This document shows, one piece after another, positions 8,140 through 16,350 of a stretch of DNA of 64,000 bases. Position numbers and translations under genes: made by a program. The stretch is from Candidatus Dormiibacterota bacterium. Its GTDB lineage: Bacteria > Chloroflexota > Dormibacteria > CF-121. Location: contig DASZZN010000007.1 in assembly GCA_035544955.1 (NCBI GenBank), forward strand, positions 62,001 through 126,000. Reading direction: 5' to 3'. A model generated the notes under the pieces. The model was not told the origin of the DNA, searched no databases, and saw only the letters and a list, made by a program, of their open reading frames with translations. Each line of letters begins with the position of its first letter. Within the stretch, counting starts at the first letter, position 1.

Positions 8140-8598
8140 GTGGGCGTGTATCAATCGGGCCTCGACGACTTCCTCGATAAGCTCACGCGTCATCGGGTTG
8201 CGATGGTGGTCGATGTCCGGCAGCGGCGGGGCGTCCGCGGCCGCGAGTTTGCCTGGGCCAACTCGCTCCGGCTGCAGGCGGCGCTCGAGCAGGACGGGAT
8301 CGAGTACCGGCATCTACCCGACCTGGCGCCCACCACGGAGTTGCGCCAGCTTCAATACCGAGAAGACGACCGTCTCAAGGTTGGCAAACGCTCGCGCGTT
8401 GAGCTGGCGGAGGACTACCGGCGCCGCTACCTCCGCGAGGTGCTCGACCAGGTCGACCTGCGAGCGTTCCTCGAATCGCTACCTGACGATGCGACGTCCG
8501 CGCTGCTGTGCGTCGAGCGCGACGCCAGGGCCTGTCACCGTTCGCTGATTGCGGGTCGTCTCCAGGCTGAGTACGGCGTGGCTGTTGTCAATCTCTGA
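8140..8598 (+). CDS. DUF488 domain protein
   Basis: 152 residues from GTG 8140. Motifs fit DUF488: VVDVRQRRGVRGREFAW, YRHLPDLAPTTELR, YLREVL and ALLCVERDARACHRSLIA near the C-terminus. The family is uncharacterised; the late Cys/His cluster looks like a catalytic or metal site. Family members open with a TIYTIGYS-type strand. Here RTIATVG lies upstream of GTG 8140, after AAGAGGGA (8108-8115) and a CTG at 8122, so translation may really begin at CTG 8122. It overlaps the convergent membrane-protein gene by 11 bp. Confidence 0.82.
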   Translation: MGVYQSGLDDFLDKLTRHRVAMVVDVRQRRGVRGREFAWANSLRLQAALEQDGIEYRHLPDLAPTTELRQLQYREDDRLKVGKRSRVELAEDYRRRYLREVLDQVDLRAFLESLPDDATSALLCVERDARACHRSLIAGRLQAEYGVAVVNL

Positions 8599-9118
8599 GG
8601 GTGAAGTCTCCAACAGTAACTAACAAGTCCCAGGTATTGCGCAAGGAGACGATCAATAAGACAAGGATGGCCACAACCAGCCAGGTGAACGCCGACGAGG
8701 ATGACGAGAAAAGCAGTCCGCCAGCAACGATGATCGCCACGAAGCTGGCAGCGCTCAATCCGAAACGCAGGATGAGGCGGGCCCGATCGCGCCGCTGCAT
8801 TTGCAGGCTCCGCCCCCCACGTTGAGCTGCGGCAACCAGGCTCGGCGCCGCGATGACGAGGCTCGCCACACCGGACGCGATCAGCGCAAAGGCGGCTGTC
8901 GACTCATCGTCGGGGATCACCATGAAGAGGGTCACGAAGAGAATTGCGCCGAAATTGGCCAGCGTCACGCGGGCGAGGCTGCGCACCTCAGGACTCGCGA
9001 TCACGACCCGCAGGTGCAATGACAGGCCCACGAAGAGGAGGCCCACGAGTGTTGCCGAAGCCGTGCCCGCGAGGGTGTAGAAATCGTGCCAACCGCTGAC
9101 CGCAGCCCGATATGACAC
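8588..9118 (-). CDS. Four-helix membrane protein of unknown function
   Basis: 176 residues with four clear membrane helices: DFYTLAGTASATLVGLLFVG, ANFGAILFVTLFMV, FALIASGVASLVIAAP, and a C-terminal pair around SFVAIIVAGGLLF and FTWLVVAILVLLIVSL. The opening (WHDFYTLAGTASATLVGLLFVGLS) is seen in many actinobacterial and soil-bacterial hypothetical proteins. No catalytic residues stand out. Convergent with DUF488 and divergent from the next small membrane-protein gene. Confidence 0.7.
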   Translation of the reverse strand: MSYRAAVSGWHDFYTLAGTASATLVGLLFVGLSLHLRVVIASPEVRSLARVTLANFGAILFVTLFMVIPDDESTAAFALIASGVASLVIAAPSLVAAAQRGGRSLQMQRRDRARLILRFGLSAASFVAIIVAGGLLFSSSSSAFTWLVVAILVLLIVSLRNTWDLLVTVGDFTLRD

Positions 9119-9173
9119 TAGCGTTTAGTGTGGCAGGTCTACTATGACGGCAAATAACTCGGACGGAGGAAAT

Positions 9174-9608
9174 ATGGCCGCACTCGACACGCTCGTCAAC
9201 CCGCCGTTCGCCAAGAATCCACCGGTCAAGCTCAACCTCGACGCCAAGGTGGTTGGCCTCGTGGTCGCCATCCTCGGCGGCCTCGGCGCGTTATTCGTGT
9301 TCCTGGCACTGCTCGGCTTGCTAGGATTTGGCGCCGCCCTGTCTGCCTTTGTTGGAGTCTTCTTCCTTGCCTTGATCGGCGTTATTCTCAACCTGGTCGC
9401 CGACGTGATGGCCGCGATCGGCGGCTGGCAGATGTACCAGGGGAACGAGAGCGGCAAACGGCTCGCGATCTACGGTTTGGCGATCGCCTTCGTGGCTGAA
9501 ATCATCCAGATGATCGGGTTTTCATCGACCTCGGCGATCGTACCGTTGATCTTGCTGGCGCTGGTCTATTACGCCATCGTCGTAAGCCGCTATCCCGCCA
9601 AGACCTGA
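9174..9608 (+). CDS. Small membrane protein, four hydrophobic segments
   Basis: About 144 residues. The ATG at 9174 is preceded by GGAGGAAAT, a strong Shine-Dalgarno, and is preferred over ATG 9144, which has none. The N-terminus LDTLVNPPFAKNPPVKLNLD is cytosolic-looking, followed by helices at VVGLVVAILGGLGALFVFLA, ALSAFVGVFFLALIGVIL, a GGWQMYQGNESGKRLAIYG turn and two further helices. Unknown function. The GGWQMY segment recurs in bacterial four-helix membrane proteins. Confidence 0.75.
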   Translation: MAALDTLVNPPFAKNPPVKLNLDAKVVGLVVAILGGLGALFVFLALLGLLGFGAALSAFVGVFFLALIGVILNLVADVMAAIGGWQMYQGNESGKRLAIYGLAIAFVAEIIQMIGFSSTSAIVPLILLALVYYAIVVSRYPAKT

Positions 9609-9628
9609 AATAACGCCACAGGCGGCGG

Positions 9629-10180
9629 TCAGTTCTTGGTGCCGGCCGCCACCTTGTCCTCGACCTCGACGAGCTCGCCCTCGATGTTGATCTGGATATC
9701 GTGGCTGACCACGAATTTCCCGTCCAGCATCATGTCGAAGCTCATCCCGAAGTCCTTCCGATTGATCTTGGTCTCTGCCGCGTAGCCAATCCGGTGGCCC
9801 ATCCCCGGATCGTTGAATTCGCCGTACTTGACCACATTGAGGGTCACGGGATGGGTCACGCCCTTGATGGTGAGATCGCCGGTCATCGTGCCCCGGTCCG
9901 GCCCTTTCGGCTCGATCTTGGTGCTCTTGAACGTGATCGTGGGGTACTTTTCGACCTCCAGGAAGTAGGACTGGCGTAGGTCGTTGTCCCGCTGCTCGTT
10001 GTGGGTGCGGATGCTCGCCGTCCGGATGGTGACGTCGATTTTCGAACGCTCCGGGTGGTCGGGGTGGACGTCACCGATCGCCGCCACTTCGGTGAAGTTA
10101 CCTCGAACGGTCATCATTCCCAGGTGTTTTGCCGAGAACTCGACTTGCGTGTGCAGTGGATCAAAGGTCCAGGTTCCCAT
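9629..10180 (-). CDS. YceI family lipid-binding-like protein
   Basis: 183 residues from ATG 10180, which has AGGAGG seven bases upstream; a longer in-frame start at 10216 is unlikely. MGTWTFDPLHTQVEFSAKHLGMMTVRG is the classic YceI opening, and KEFGM-type strand NRKDFGMSFDMM appears near the C-terminus. The YceI fold is a lipocalin-like barrel that binds polyisoprenoid or other amphiphiles. There is no signal peptide, so it is probably cytosolic. It faces a divergent HxlR regulator, a common pairing. Confidence 0.9.
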   Translation of the reverse strand: MGTWTFDPLHTQVEFSAKHLGMMTVRGNFTEVAAIGDVHPDHPERSKIDVTIRTASIRTHNEQRDNDLRQSYFLEVEKYPTITFKSTKIEPKGPDRGTMTGDLTIKGVTHPVTLNVVKYGEFNDPGMGHRIGYAAETKINRKDFGMSFDMMLDGKFVVSHDIQINIEGELVEVEDKVAAGTKN

Positions 10181-10283
10181 CCATCGCCCTCCTATTTGAT
10201 CGGATCGTGGGGGCAACGTAACACCCGGAGCTTACTTTTCGCAAGTTCCTGCAGTAATTGGCGGGCAGCGCTACACTGACCGC

Positions 10284-10697
10284 GTGAATCGCAAGGTGGG
10301 CGCCCAGGCGCTCGAGTGTGATGAGCGCCTGACGCAAGCCTTCACTCTGCTGGGCAAGCGCTGGTCGGGCGTCATCCTCGGCCTGTTGCTCCAGAGTCCG
10401 GCCCGGTTTGCCGTGCTGGCGCGGACGATACCCGGGATCAGCGAACGCATGCTGTCCGACCGTCTCAACGAGCTGGCCAGGGCCGGCTTGATCGACAGGA
10501 CCGTGCTCGATGGGCCGCCGCTTGGCGTCCTCTATGAGCTGACTGAGAGTGGGCGGGCGATTGGCCCCGGCCTCCTCAGGCTGGGCGACTGGGCCGAACG
10601 GTACATGACTCCGGCAAAGCCGCGACGCCATCGGCCATCCGGCGTCGGCGCCGCGACGCGGACGCGCAAAACCCCGGAATCCCACCCAGTGAGGTAG
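10284..10697 (+). CDS. HxlR family winged-helix regulator
   Basis: 137 residues, GTG start. LTQAFTLLGKRWSGVILGLLL, FAVLARTIPGISERMLSDRLNEL and GPPLGVLYELTESGRAI are the HxlR helix-turn-helix and wing. The C-terminus has a basic tail (PRRHRPSG). There is an early cysteine (ECDERL), the position used for redox sensing in some HxlR/YodB proteins. It is divergent from yceI with 103 bp between. TACT (10233-10236) and AGTA (10253-10256) in the gap are a weak candidate operator. Confidence 0.88.
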   Translation: MNRKVGAQALECDERLTQAFTLLGKRWSGVILGLLLQSPARFAVLARTIPGISERMLSDRLNELARAGLIDRTVLDGPPLGVLYELTESGRAIGPGLLRLGDWAERYMTPAKPRRHRPSGVGAATRTRKTPESHPVR

Positions 10698-10741
10698 CGC
10701 CCCCGCTCCTCACCGAGGGCTGGTCTGCGAGACTGGGCCCC

Positions 10742-11944
10742 ATGGCGGATGACCAACGGGTCTTGACCAGGGCCTGGCGCCACCTCGAGCGCCCGGTCCG
10801 GATCCTCGTTTATCTCCTGATCGCGCTCACGGCGGTGATGCTCTATCACCAGAGCGAGTACCTCATCGTCCACCTCTTCAACGTTGTCCTGCTGTTCATC
10901 TTCGCCGGGATCATCGCCTTGTTGCTCACGCCGGTGATCGACCGGATGGAGATGCTAGCCATCTTCAAAAGTCGGCGGCTCGTCGCCGTGCTGGTGCTCT
11001 ACATCGTCATCATCGGTTTGATCGCCGGAGTGATCGCGCTCGTGACACCGGCGCTGATCGGCCAGGCCAAGCAATTACCGGCGCTGGAATCGCGAGCCAT
11101 CGCCTTCATCCGCTACCTGCAGGACGCGATCGATAGCGCGGGCATTCCGCTCAAGCTGAGTCTTCCGAGCGGGGCTGCCGCGATCAGCAGCGCCGTCCTC
11201 GGATCGGTCCTCGGGATCCTGAGCGGGACGCTGGGAACGCTGATCAACATCCTCCTGGTGCTCGTCATCTCAATCTACCTCCTGGTGGAAGGCCGCCAGC
11301 TGATCGCCAGTATGCGCAAGCTCTTTGTCGGGCACGAAGCGGTCTACGACTTCACGCTCCTGGCGGTTGGCACCACGTTCGGCCAGTACGCGCGGGGCCA
11401 GTTGCTCATGTCGCTTGTCATGGGCACGTACACCGGCGTGGCGATGACGGTGGTCGGAGTCCCCTACGCTGTGGTTCTCGGGATCCTGACCTTCTTCCTC
11501 GAGTTCCTCCCGCTGATCGGCGCGCCCGTCGGAATGGGACTGGCGGTGCTCATTGCGCTCGTCTTCAAGGGACCGGTGGTTGGGCTTCTGGCCCTGGTTG
11601 CGGCGGTCGGCGGCCACGCGATCGAGGCGTACATCCTTGGACCCCGCGTGATGGGTTCCGCCACCCGAATTCATCCACTGGTCGCCATGGCGGCTCTCTT
11701 GATCGGGGCCGAGCTTGGGGGCATTCTCGGCGCACTTTTCGGGGTCCCGGTCGCGGGGCTGCTCAACGTCCTCCTCGGTGCCTTCTACCGGGCGCAACGC
11801 GGGGAAGATACGCCACTATCCGCGAGCCCGTCCGGGGAGGTCCACGCGGAGGCTCTCCCGCGCCTGTCCGAGGAGATCAGCGAATCGGCCGGGGAAGGCC
11901 CGATTGAGAACGAGCCGGTGCCTCACACCGCAGGGGAAAAGTAG
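10742..11944 (+). CDS. AI-2E family (UPF0118) membrane transporter
   Basis: 400 residues with eight predicted helices. AI-2E signatures include the long N-terminal hairpin with VVLLFIFAGIIALLLTPVIDRM, SIYLLVEGRQL, and the C-terminal FLEFLPLIGAPVGM, GHAIEAYILGPRVMG and PLVAMAALLIGAELGGILGALFGVPVAG. Family members export autoinducer-2 or act as Na+/H+ antiporters; the substrate here is not determinable. The last ~50 residues are an acidic hydrophilic tail. Confidence 0.88.
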   Translation: MADDQRVLTRAWRHLERPVRILVYLLIALTAVMLYHQSEYLIVHLFNVVLLFIFAGIIALLLTPVIDRMEMLAIFKSRRLVAVLVLYIVIIGLIAGVIALVTPALIGQAKQLPALESRAIAFIRYLQDAIDSAGIPLKLSLPSGAAAISSAVLGSVLGILSGTLGTLINILLVLVISIYLLVEGRQLIASMRKLFVGHEAVYDFTLLAVGTTFGQYARGQLLMSLVMGTYTGVAMTVVGVPYAVVLGILTFFLEFLPLIGAPVGMGLAVLIALVFKGPVVGLLALVAAVGGHAIEAYILGPRVMGSATRIHPLVAMAALLIGAELGGILGALFGVPVAGLLNVLLGAFYRAQRGEDTPLSASPSGEVHAEALPRLSEEISESAGEGPIENEPVPHTAGEK

Positions 11945-12037
11945 CGCGCAGCAGAGGTCCGCCGAGGGCGACGTCCCAGACGAAATATCCGCCGATCTCC
12001 TCGCCTGACCGACTGACGGATTACCTCAAGCGTATCC

Positions 12038-12559
12038 CTATTTTTCACGCCCCTTCTGGGCGAGATCCAGGGTAGGGTGGTCGTAGACGTAGAAGATGTA
12101 GTCCTGAGAAACGGTCTTGACGCCCAGATCGTTCAGCAGCCTGAGCAGTTGTGCTCGATGATCGGTGCCGTGATTGGCGACCTGGAGCAGCACCTGCCAG
12201 GCGACGAGATCCTTGTCCTCCCCCTCTGCGAACGGCTTCTCGAAGAGCGTGTCGTCGCGTAGCTCCGCAAGATACTCGCGCATCCGTTGCTCGACGGCGT
12301 CCCAGTGACGACGAATGCTCTTCCGATCCACAAGGGTGGCCGGGTCGAGCGAGTCTGGGATCTCGACGCCTCGCAATCCGCTGAACCAGGCGTCATCAAC
12401 GCTCATGAGATGCAGGATCTGGTTTCGGACGGATCCGTGCGAGTAGCCCACGTCCTGCGTGAACTGCTCATCGGAGAGCGACGTGACATACGCATCCCAG
12501 ATGTTCCGGTTCTCACTGAAGTGATAGTCGTAGAAATGGCGGAAGACATCGGCCATCAT
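12038..12559 (-). CDS. DinB family metal-dependent protein
   Basis: 173 residues forming the DinB/YfiT four-helix bundle. The metal-binding histidines are visible: SVRNQILHLMSVDDAWF (first His) and NHGTDHRAQLLRLL (last two). The family includes bacillithiol transferases and mycothiol-dependent isomerases. The thiol cofactor here is unknown. It overlaps the stop of the upstream cyclase gene by 4 bp, indicating an operon. Confidence 0.85.
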   Translation of the reverse strand: MMADVFRHFYDYHFSENRNIWDAYVTSLSDEQFTQDVGYSHGSVRNQILHLMSVDDAWFSGLRGVEIPDSLDPATLVDRKSIRRHWDAVEQRMREYLAELRDDTLFEKPFAEGEDKDLVAWQVLLQVANHGTDHRAQLLRLLNDLGVKTVSQDYIFYVYDHPTLDLAQKGREK

Positions 12560-13206
12560 GTCGCGACGATGTATGCCCGCACCGGGAACGTCCCGCCGCC
12601 GACCCAGGCGATTGGGACGGCGTGCAGACGTCCCGCACCTGACGTCAGCGACCCGAGGTTCGTCATGTGCTCACAGATTGGGATGCCGGCTCCGAGCAAG
12701 AGCGTATGGGCTGGTCGCGACATGTCGGAGATGTCATCGATGTTCAATGCGTCGATCCCGACCAGGGCCGGCCGAGCGTCAACGAGCCTCCTGCATGCGG
12801 CGGCTGTCAGATACGGACTGCCACTGAAGTAGCTGTCGGTGCCCCAGTTGCGCGAGAAGTCGGTGCGCACAAGAATGGCCTTGCCGCGCAGGTCGCCGTC
12901 TGGCAGGACGTCAGGGCCGATCGCGCGACCGGCGCCCGTGGCGTCGGCGACGACGACGGGAAGGTCGGCGAGGCGGTCGAGGGGAAGTGCAGCAAGGTCC
13001 GCACCTTCCCGGAACCGATGGCGCGGCGAGTCGACGTATGTCCCCGTGTTGCCGCATAAGTGAAACGAGGCGATCAGGAACTCCGCCTTGCCGTCGTACC
13101 GCGATGCGTCATAGTCGTTCAGCACCTCGACGCGCGGCGTGGGCAACGGCCTGTACGTTTCCATGCCCTCCACCACCGGATGGCTCACATCGATGAATCG
13201 GCTCAC
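12556..13206 (-). CDS. Cyclase family / kynurenine formamidase-like hydrolase
   Basis: 216 residues. MSRFIDVSHPVVEGMETYRP and LPVVVADATGAG fit the cyclase family (Pfam 04199). The metal motif usually reads HxGTHxDxPxH; here it is NTGTYVDSPRHRF, with Tyr in place of the second His, so the metal site may be altered. LVGIDALNIDD and IPICEHMTNL near the end are also family features. These enzymes hydrolyse amides such as N-formylkynurenine. Co-translated with the DinB gene. Confidence 0.83.
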   Translation of the reverse strand: MSRFIDVSHPVVEGMETYRPLPTPRVEVLNDYDASRYDGKAEFLIASFHLCGNTGTYVDSPRHRFREGADLAALPLDRLADLPVVVADATGAGRAIGPDVLPDGDLRGKAILVRTDFSRNWGTDSYFSGSPYLTAAACRRLVDARPALVGIDALNIDDISDMSRPAHTLLLGAGIPICEHMTNLGSLTSGAGRLHAVPIAWVGGGTFPVRAYIVAT

Positions 13207-13215
13207 CTGGGCAGC

Positions 13216-13851
13216 TTAGCGAACAATGCGGTACCTCACGTGCGTGACCGCCGGTGAGGCGATGACGTCCACGGGTTCGAGGGTGGGATCCCCGACGTTC
13301 TCCAGCAGGCGCTCACCAGCACCGAGGATGACCGGCACGATGTGCAGAGAGAGCTCGTCGAGCAAACCAGCTCGCAGGAATTGCTGCACCGTGTGCGCGC
13401 CACCGGCGATGACGATGTCCTTGTCGCCGGCAACCGCCCGGGCCTGTTCGAGCGCCGATTGGGTCCCGTCGGTCACGAACGCGAAGGTGGTGCCGCCCTG
13501 CATCGGTAACGGCGGACGCGGATGGTGCGTCAGGACGAAAACCGGCACATGGTAGGGGGGATCGTCGCCCCACCAGCCGGTCCACGTCTCATCCCATGGC
13601 CCCTCGCCGCCGCCGAACATCTTGCGGCCCATGATGTAGGCGCCGACATTCGTGAAGAGATCGCGGACCACGTCCGAATCGACGCTATCCGCGCCGCCGG
13701 CCTCCCCCTGCTGCTCCCGCCAGCTGGCGGTTTCGAATACCCACCGGTGCAGGCGCAGCCCACCCTCGCCGATCGGGTTCTCCAGCCCCTGGTTCGGCCC
13801 GGCGACGAAGCCGTCGAGCGAGATCGAGATCTGGCACGTGACCGAACTCAT
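13216..13851 (-). CDS. Dihydrofolate reductase / RibD C-terminal family protein
   Basis: 211 residues from ATG 13851, with GGAGGAGG ten bases upstream; a longer frame to 13896 is not needed. CQISISLDGFVAGPN, YIMGRKMFGGGEGPW, PVFVLTHHPR, IVIAGGAHTVQQFLRAGLLDELSLHIVPVILGAGERLL are hallmarks of the RibD_C/DHFR-like fold. Members are NADPH-dependent reductases of pteridine-like compounds, many uncharacterised. It follows the DUF5946 gene by only a few bases. Confidence 0.88.
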   Translation of the reverse strand: MSSVTCQISISLDGFVAGPNQGLENPIGEGGLRLHRWVFETASWREQQGEAGGADSVDSDVVRDLFTNVGAYIMGRKMFGGGEGPWDETWTGWWGDDPPYHVPVFVLTHHPRPPLPMQGGTTFAFVTDGTQSALEQARAVAGDKDIVIAGGAHTVQQFLRAGLLDELSLHIVPVILGAGERLLENVGDPTLEPVDVIASPAVTHVRYRIVR

Positions 13852-13855
13852 GCTC

Positions 13856-14365
13856 TTACGACCTCCTCCCGGCGCCAAAATCATCGGTCGCCGCAACCAT
13901 CTGTCTCACGCGGACATGCTCCGGTGACCAGGCGCTCCAGACGCTGGCGCACCACTCCATCAGTCTCTCGTCTCGACGCGGCCCAGGCTCAACCGCCACC
14001 ACGTCCGCCACCGTCAGCGGCCCGACATGCTCGGGCGGGACGAAGCGGGGCCACTGCTTCGATCTCCGGGCCATCCGCATATGAGCTTTCTGGACCTGGC
14101 GGCCGGTGAACCCCAATTCAACGGCGAGGTAGAGGCCGGCGAGCGCGAACGCCGCCCCGATGGTTGGGTTCGATTGGCGTACGTGCTGGGCCCCGTAGGC
14201 GTCGACCAGGTGCTGGTGGATGAATTTGGGATCGCCGTGGGCGAGTGTGTAGTACGTCATCTCATTCATCACGGCGCGACAATCCCCGGAGGCATTGGCC
14301 TTTCGATCTAGATCCAGGCCAATGCTGGGGCGCTGTAGGCCGCATCCCGGGCAGACGCTTAGCAC
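13856..14365 (-). CDS. DUF5946 family protein
   Basis: 169 residues starting MLSVCPGCGLQRPS, a CxxC knuckle that opens this family, then MNEMTYYTLAHGDPKFIHQHLVDAYGAQH and LTVADVV. The pattern matches DUF5946. Function unknown; the N-terminal CPGC may bind zinc. It is co-directional with the reductase and cyclase genes downstream, gap 4 bp, so all may be one transcript. Confidence 0.75.
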   Translation of the reverse strand: MLSVCPGCGLQRPSIGLDLDRKANASGDCRAVMNEMTYYTLAHGDPKFIHQHLVDAYGAQHVRQSNPTIGAAFALAGLYLAVELGFTGRQVQKAHMRMARRSKQWPRFVPPEHVGPLTVADVVAVEPGPRRDERLMEWCASVWSAWSPEHVRVRQMVAATDDFGAGRRS

Positions 14366-14416
14366 GGATCAGCCTGCGCCACTATCCACGCACTCTAACC
14401 TGACAACATAGTCGCG

Positions 14417-15004
14417 ATGCCTGAGATGTCGGCGCTTGCCAGGAGCTTTTGCACGAGCCCGCCATACCGGGCGTTCGCCCGTTGGGTCCTGCTTCCTTGG
14501 GCCCTACAGGGTTTCTCGCCAAGCGGTGAAGCCCTTGAGATCGGCAGCGGTAGCGGAGCCATGGCGGCGCAACTGCTCCGTAAGTTTCCCGCGCTCCGAC
14601 TGGTCGCCACGGACTACGACCCCGAAATGGTCGCCGTTGCGCAGCGGAGCCTCGCGCGTTTCGGGCCGCGAGCGACGGCGCAACGGGTCGACGCCACGGC
14701 CCTCCCGTTCGCCGATGGCCGCTTCGACGTCGTGCTCTCCTTTGCGATGCTCCACCATGTCGGTGACTGGGCCGGGGCGACGGCCGAAGCCATCCGCGTT
14801 ATCCGCCCGGGCGGCTATTTCGTCGGCTATGACTTGCTCCACGGCGCACCGTTGCACCATGGGCACCATGACGGGCCGCGCAGCACCGGAATGATGGGCC
14901 CCGGACAGCTGGAGGCATTGCTCGGGCGTCTGGCCGTCACCGATGTGCGGACGCGACGCTCTGCCGGTGGCTTTGCGCTGCGGTTCTTCGCTAAACGCAG
15001 ATGA
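14417..15004 (+). CDS. Class I SAM-dependent methyltransferase
   Basis: 195 residues. Motif I is ALEIGSGSGAMAAQLL, motif II region VATDYDPEMVAVA, and FAMLHHVGDWAGATAEAIRVIRPGGYF covers motifs IV-V. The fold is that of small-molecule methyltransferases of the UbiE/ArsM type; substrate unknown. Its stop overlaps the ATG of the ECF sigma gene by 4 bp, so the two are co-translated, and the methyltransferase may belong to the sigma regulon. Confidence 0.85.
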   Translation: MPEMSALARSFCTSPPYRAFARWVLLPWALQGFSPSGEALEIGSGSGAMAAQLLRKFPALRLVATDYDPEMVAVAQRSLARFGPRATAQRVDATALPFADGRFDVVLSFAMLHHVGDWAGATAEAIRVIRPGGYFVGYDLLHGAPLHHGHHDGPRSTGMMGPGQLEALLGRLAVTDVRTRRSAGGFALRFFAKRR

Positions 15005-16032
15005 TTTCAGGCCCTCGTCACCGTCTAAGCCGTAGGATGACCCCGGTGGAGGTTCCGTCTCGTACCATCGCGCCGATCGAGTTGGAGAGCCAGCTCGAGG
15101 CGTACCGTTCCGAGCTGACCGGTTACTGCTACCGGATGCTCGGCTCGCCGTTCGAGGCGGAGGATGCGGTGCAAGAGACGTTACTGCGTGCCTGGCGAGG
15201 CTTCGAGCGCTTCGAGGGGCGGGCGGCCGTGCGGTCATGGATCTACCGGATTGCCACCAATGTCTGCCTCGACATGCTGGACGGGCGCAACCGCCGAGCC
15301 CGTCCGATGGACCTCGGCCCGGCCCAGGCCCCGGTTGTGGAGAACGCCCACTGGCTCCCCGAGGTTGCCTGGCTCGAGCCCATCCCGGACAGCGTCTTCG
15401 CCGAGGCTGGTGATCCGGCCGACCTCGCGGTCACGCGGGAGTCGATCCGTCTCGCCTTCGTGGCGGCGCTCCAGCATCTCCCTGCCCGACAGCGGGCCGT
15501 GCTGATCCTGTGTGAGGTCCTCCGCTGGAAAGCCAAGGAGGTGGCCGAGCTCCTCGACACCAGTGTGGCATCCGTCAACAGCGCTCTGCAACGCGCGCGC
15601 GAGACGCTGGAGGCAAGCGGCGTCAGCTCGAACGATCCCATCCCGGAAATGGACGAGGCTCGGAAGCAGCTCCTCGCGCGTTACGTCCAGGCCTTCGAGC
15701 GTTACGACCTGAGCGCGCTCACGGCACTGATCCAGGAGGACGCCAAGCAGTCGATGCCGCCGTACGACCTCTGGCTGCAGGGCCGAGAGAACATCCTTAC
15801 ATGGTGGTTCGGGCCGGGCATCGGCTGTCGCGGCTCGCGGCTCCTACCCACGACCGGGGCGAACGGCTCGGTGGCCTTCGGACAGTACAAGCCGAGCGAA
15901 TCCGGACTTGGCCGCGATCCCTGGGCTCTCCTGGTGGTCGAGACGGCGAAGGACCGCATCGTCGAGTTCACCTTCTTCCTCGATACCGCGAAGCTGTTTC
16001 CCCTGTTCGGCCTGCCCGATCACATCGACTGA
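15001..16032 (+). CDS. ECF RNA polymerase sigma factor with SnoaL-like C-terminal domain
   Basis: 343 residues. Region 2 is YRSELTGYCYRMLGSPFEAEDAVQE with WIYRIATNVCLDML; region 4 is HLPARQRAVLILCEVLRWKAKEVAELLDTSVASVNSALQRARE. Residues ~225-340 form a SnoaL-like extension (LLARYVQAFERYDLSALTALI). This is the SigG/SigJ-like ECF group whose C-terminal domain replaces an anti-sigma factor. No anti-sigma is adjacent. An in-frame ATG at 15037 could be the true start. It overlaps the convergent STAS gene by 13 bp. Confidence 0.9.
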   Translation: MISGPRHRLSRRMTPVEVPSRTIAPIELESQLEAYRSELTGYCYRMLGSPFEAEDAVQETLLRAWRGFERFEGRAAVRSWIYRIATNVCLDMLDGRNRRARPMDLGPAQAPVVENAHWLPEVAWLEPIPDSVFAEAGDPADLAVTRESIRLAFVAALQHLPARQRAVLILCEVLRWKAKEVAELLDTSVASVNSALQRARETLEASGVSSNDPIPEMDEARKQLLARYVQAFERYDLSALTALIQEDAKQSMPPYDLWLQGRENILTWWFGPGIGCRGSRLLPTTGANGSVAFGQYKPSESGLGRDPWALLVVETAKDRIVEFTFFLDTAKLFPLFGLPDHID

Positions 16033-16241
16033 TCGCGGCAGCAGGGCAGGGTGTCGCGCAACCCCATGAAGGCCACGAGCTCACGGAGCTCGTTCGATGC
16101 GCCCCTCAGCCTGACCTGGCACTGATGGCGGCGGGCAGCCAGCTGCAGCCGTGCAAGCGCGCCCACCGTCACCGCGTCGGCGGCGAACCCCTGGACGTCG
16201 CAGAAGACGACGGTGATCGCGCTGGGTTGTGGCGCTGGCAT
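16020..16241 (-). CDS. STAS-domain protein (anti-sigma-antagonist-like)
   Basis: 73 residues: AITVVFCDVQGFAADAVTVGALARLQLAARR, then VRLRGASNELRELVAFMGLRDTL. The last block is the typical C-terminal helix-strand of STAS domains in soil actinobacteria. The usual phosphorylatable Ser/Thr loop is not obvious. It runs convergently into the sigma-factor gene with 13 bp of overlap. It could take part in partner switching, or act like a lipid-transport STAS protein; no partner kinase is adjacent. Confidence 0.65.
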   Translation of the reverse strand: MPAPQPSAITVVFCDVQGFAADAVTVGALARLQLAARRHQCQVRLRGASNELRELVAFMGLRDTLPCCRDQSM

Positions 16242-16303
16242 CGGGTGTCCAATTGGTTAGACGCCCTGCGCACGGAGAACTCATCGCACAGAAGGAGGCG
16301 ATC

Positions 16304-16345
16304 ATGAGCAAGACTGCTTCAAACGCCAACACTGCCGTCCGCTAG
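16304..16345 (+). CDS. Tiny upstream ORF (13 codons) before the amidase
   Basis: ATG at 16304 follows a near-perfect AAGGAGG with 5-base spacing and reads MSKTASNANTAVR then TAG at 16343-16345. The amidase ATG starts five bases later and has no SD of its own. The arrangement fits a leader peptide or translational-coupling ORF for the amidase. No stem-loop or run of rare codons is obvious. It could also be a chance ORF. Confidence 0.4.
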   Translation: MSKTASNANTAVR

Positions 16346-16350
16346 CCACT

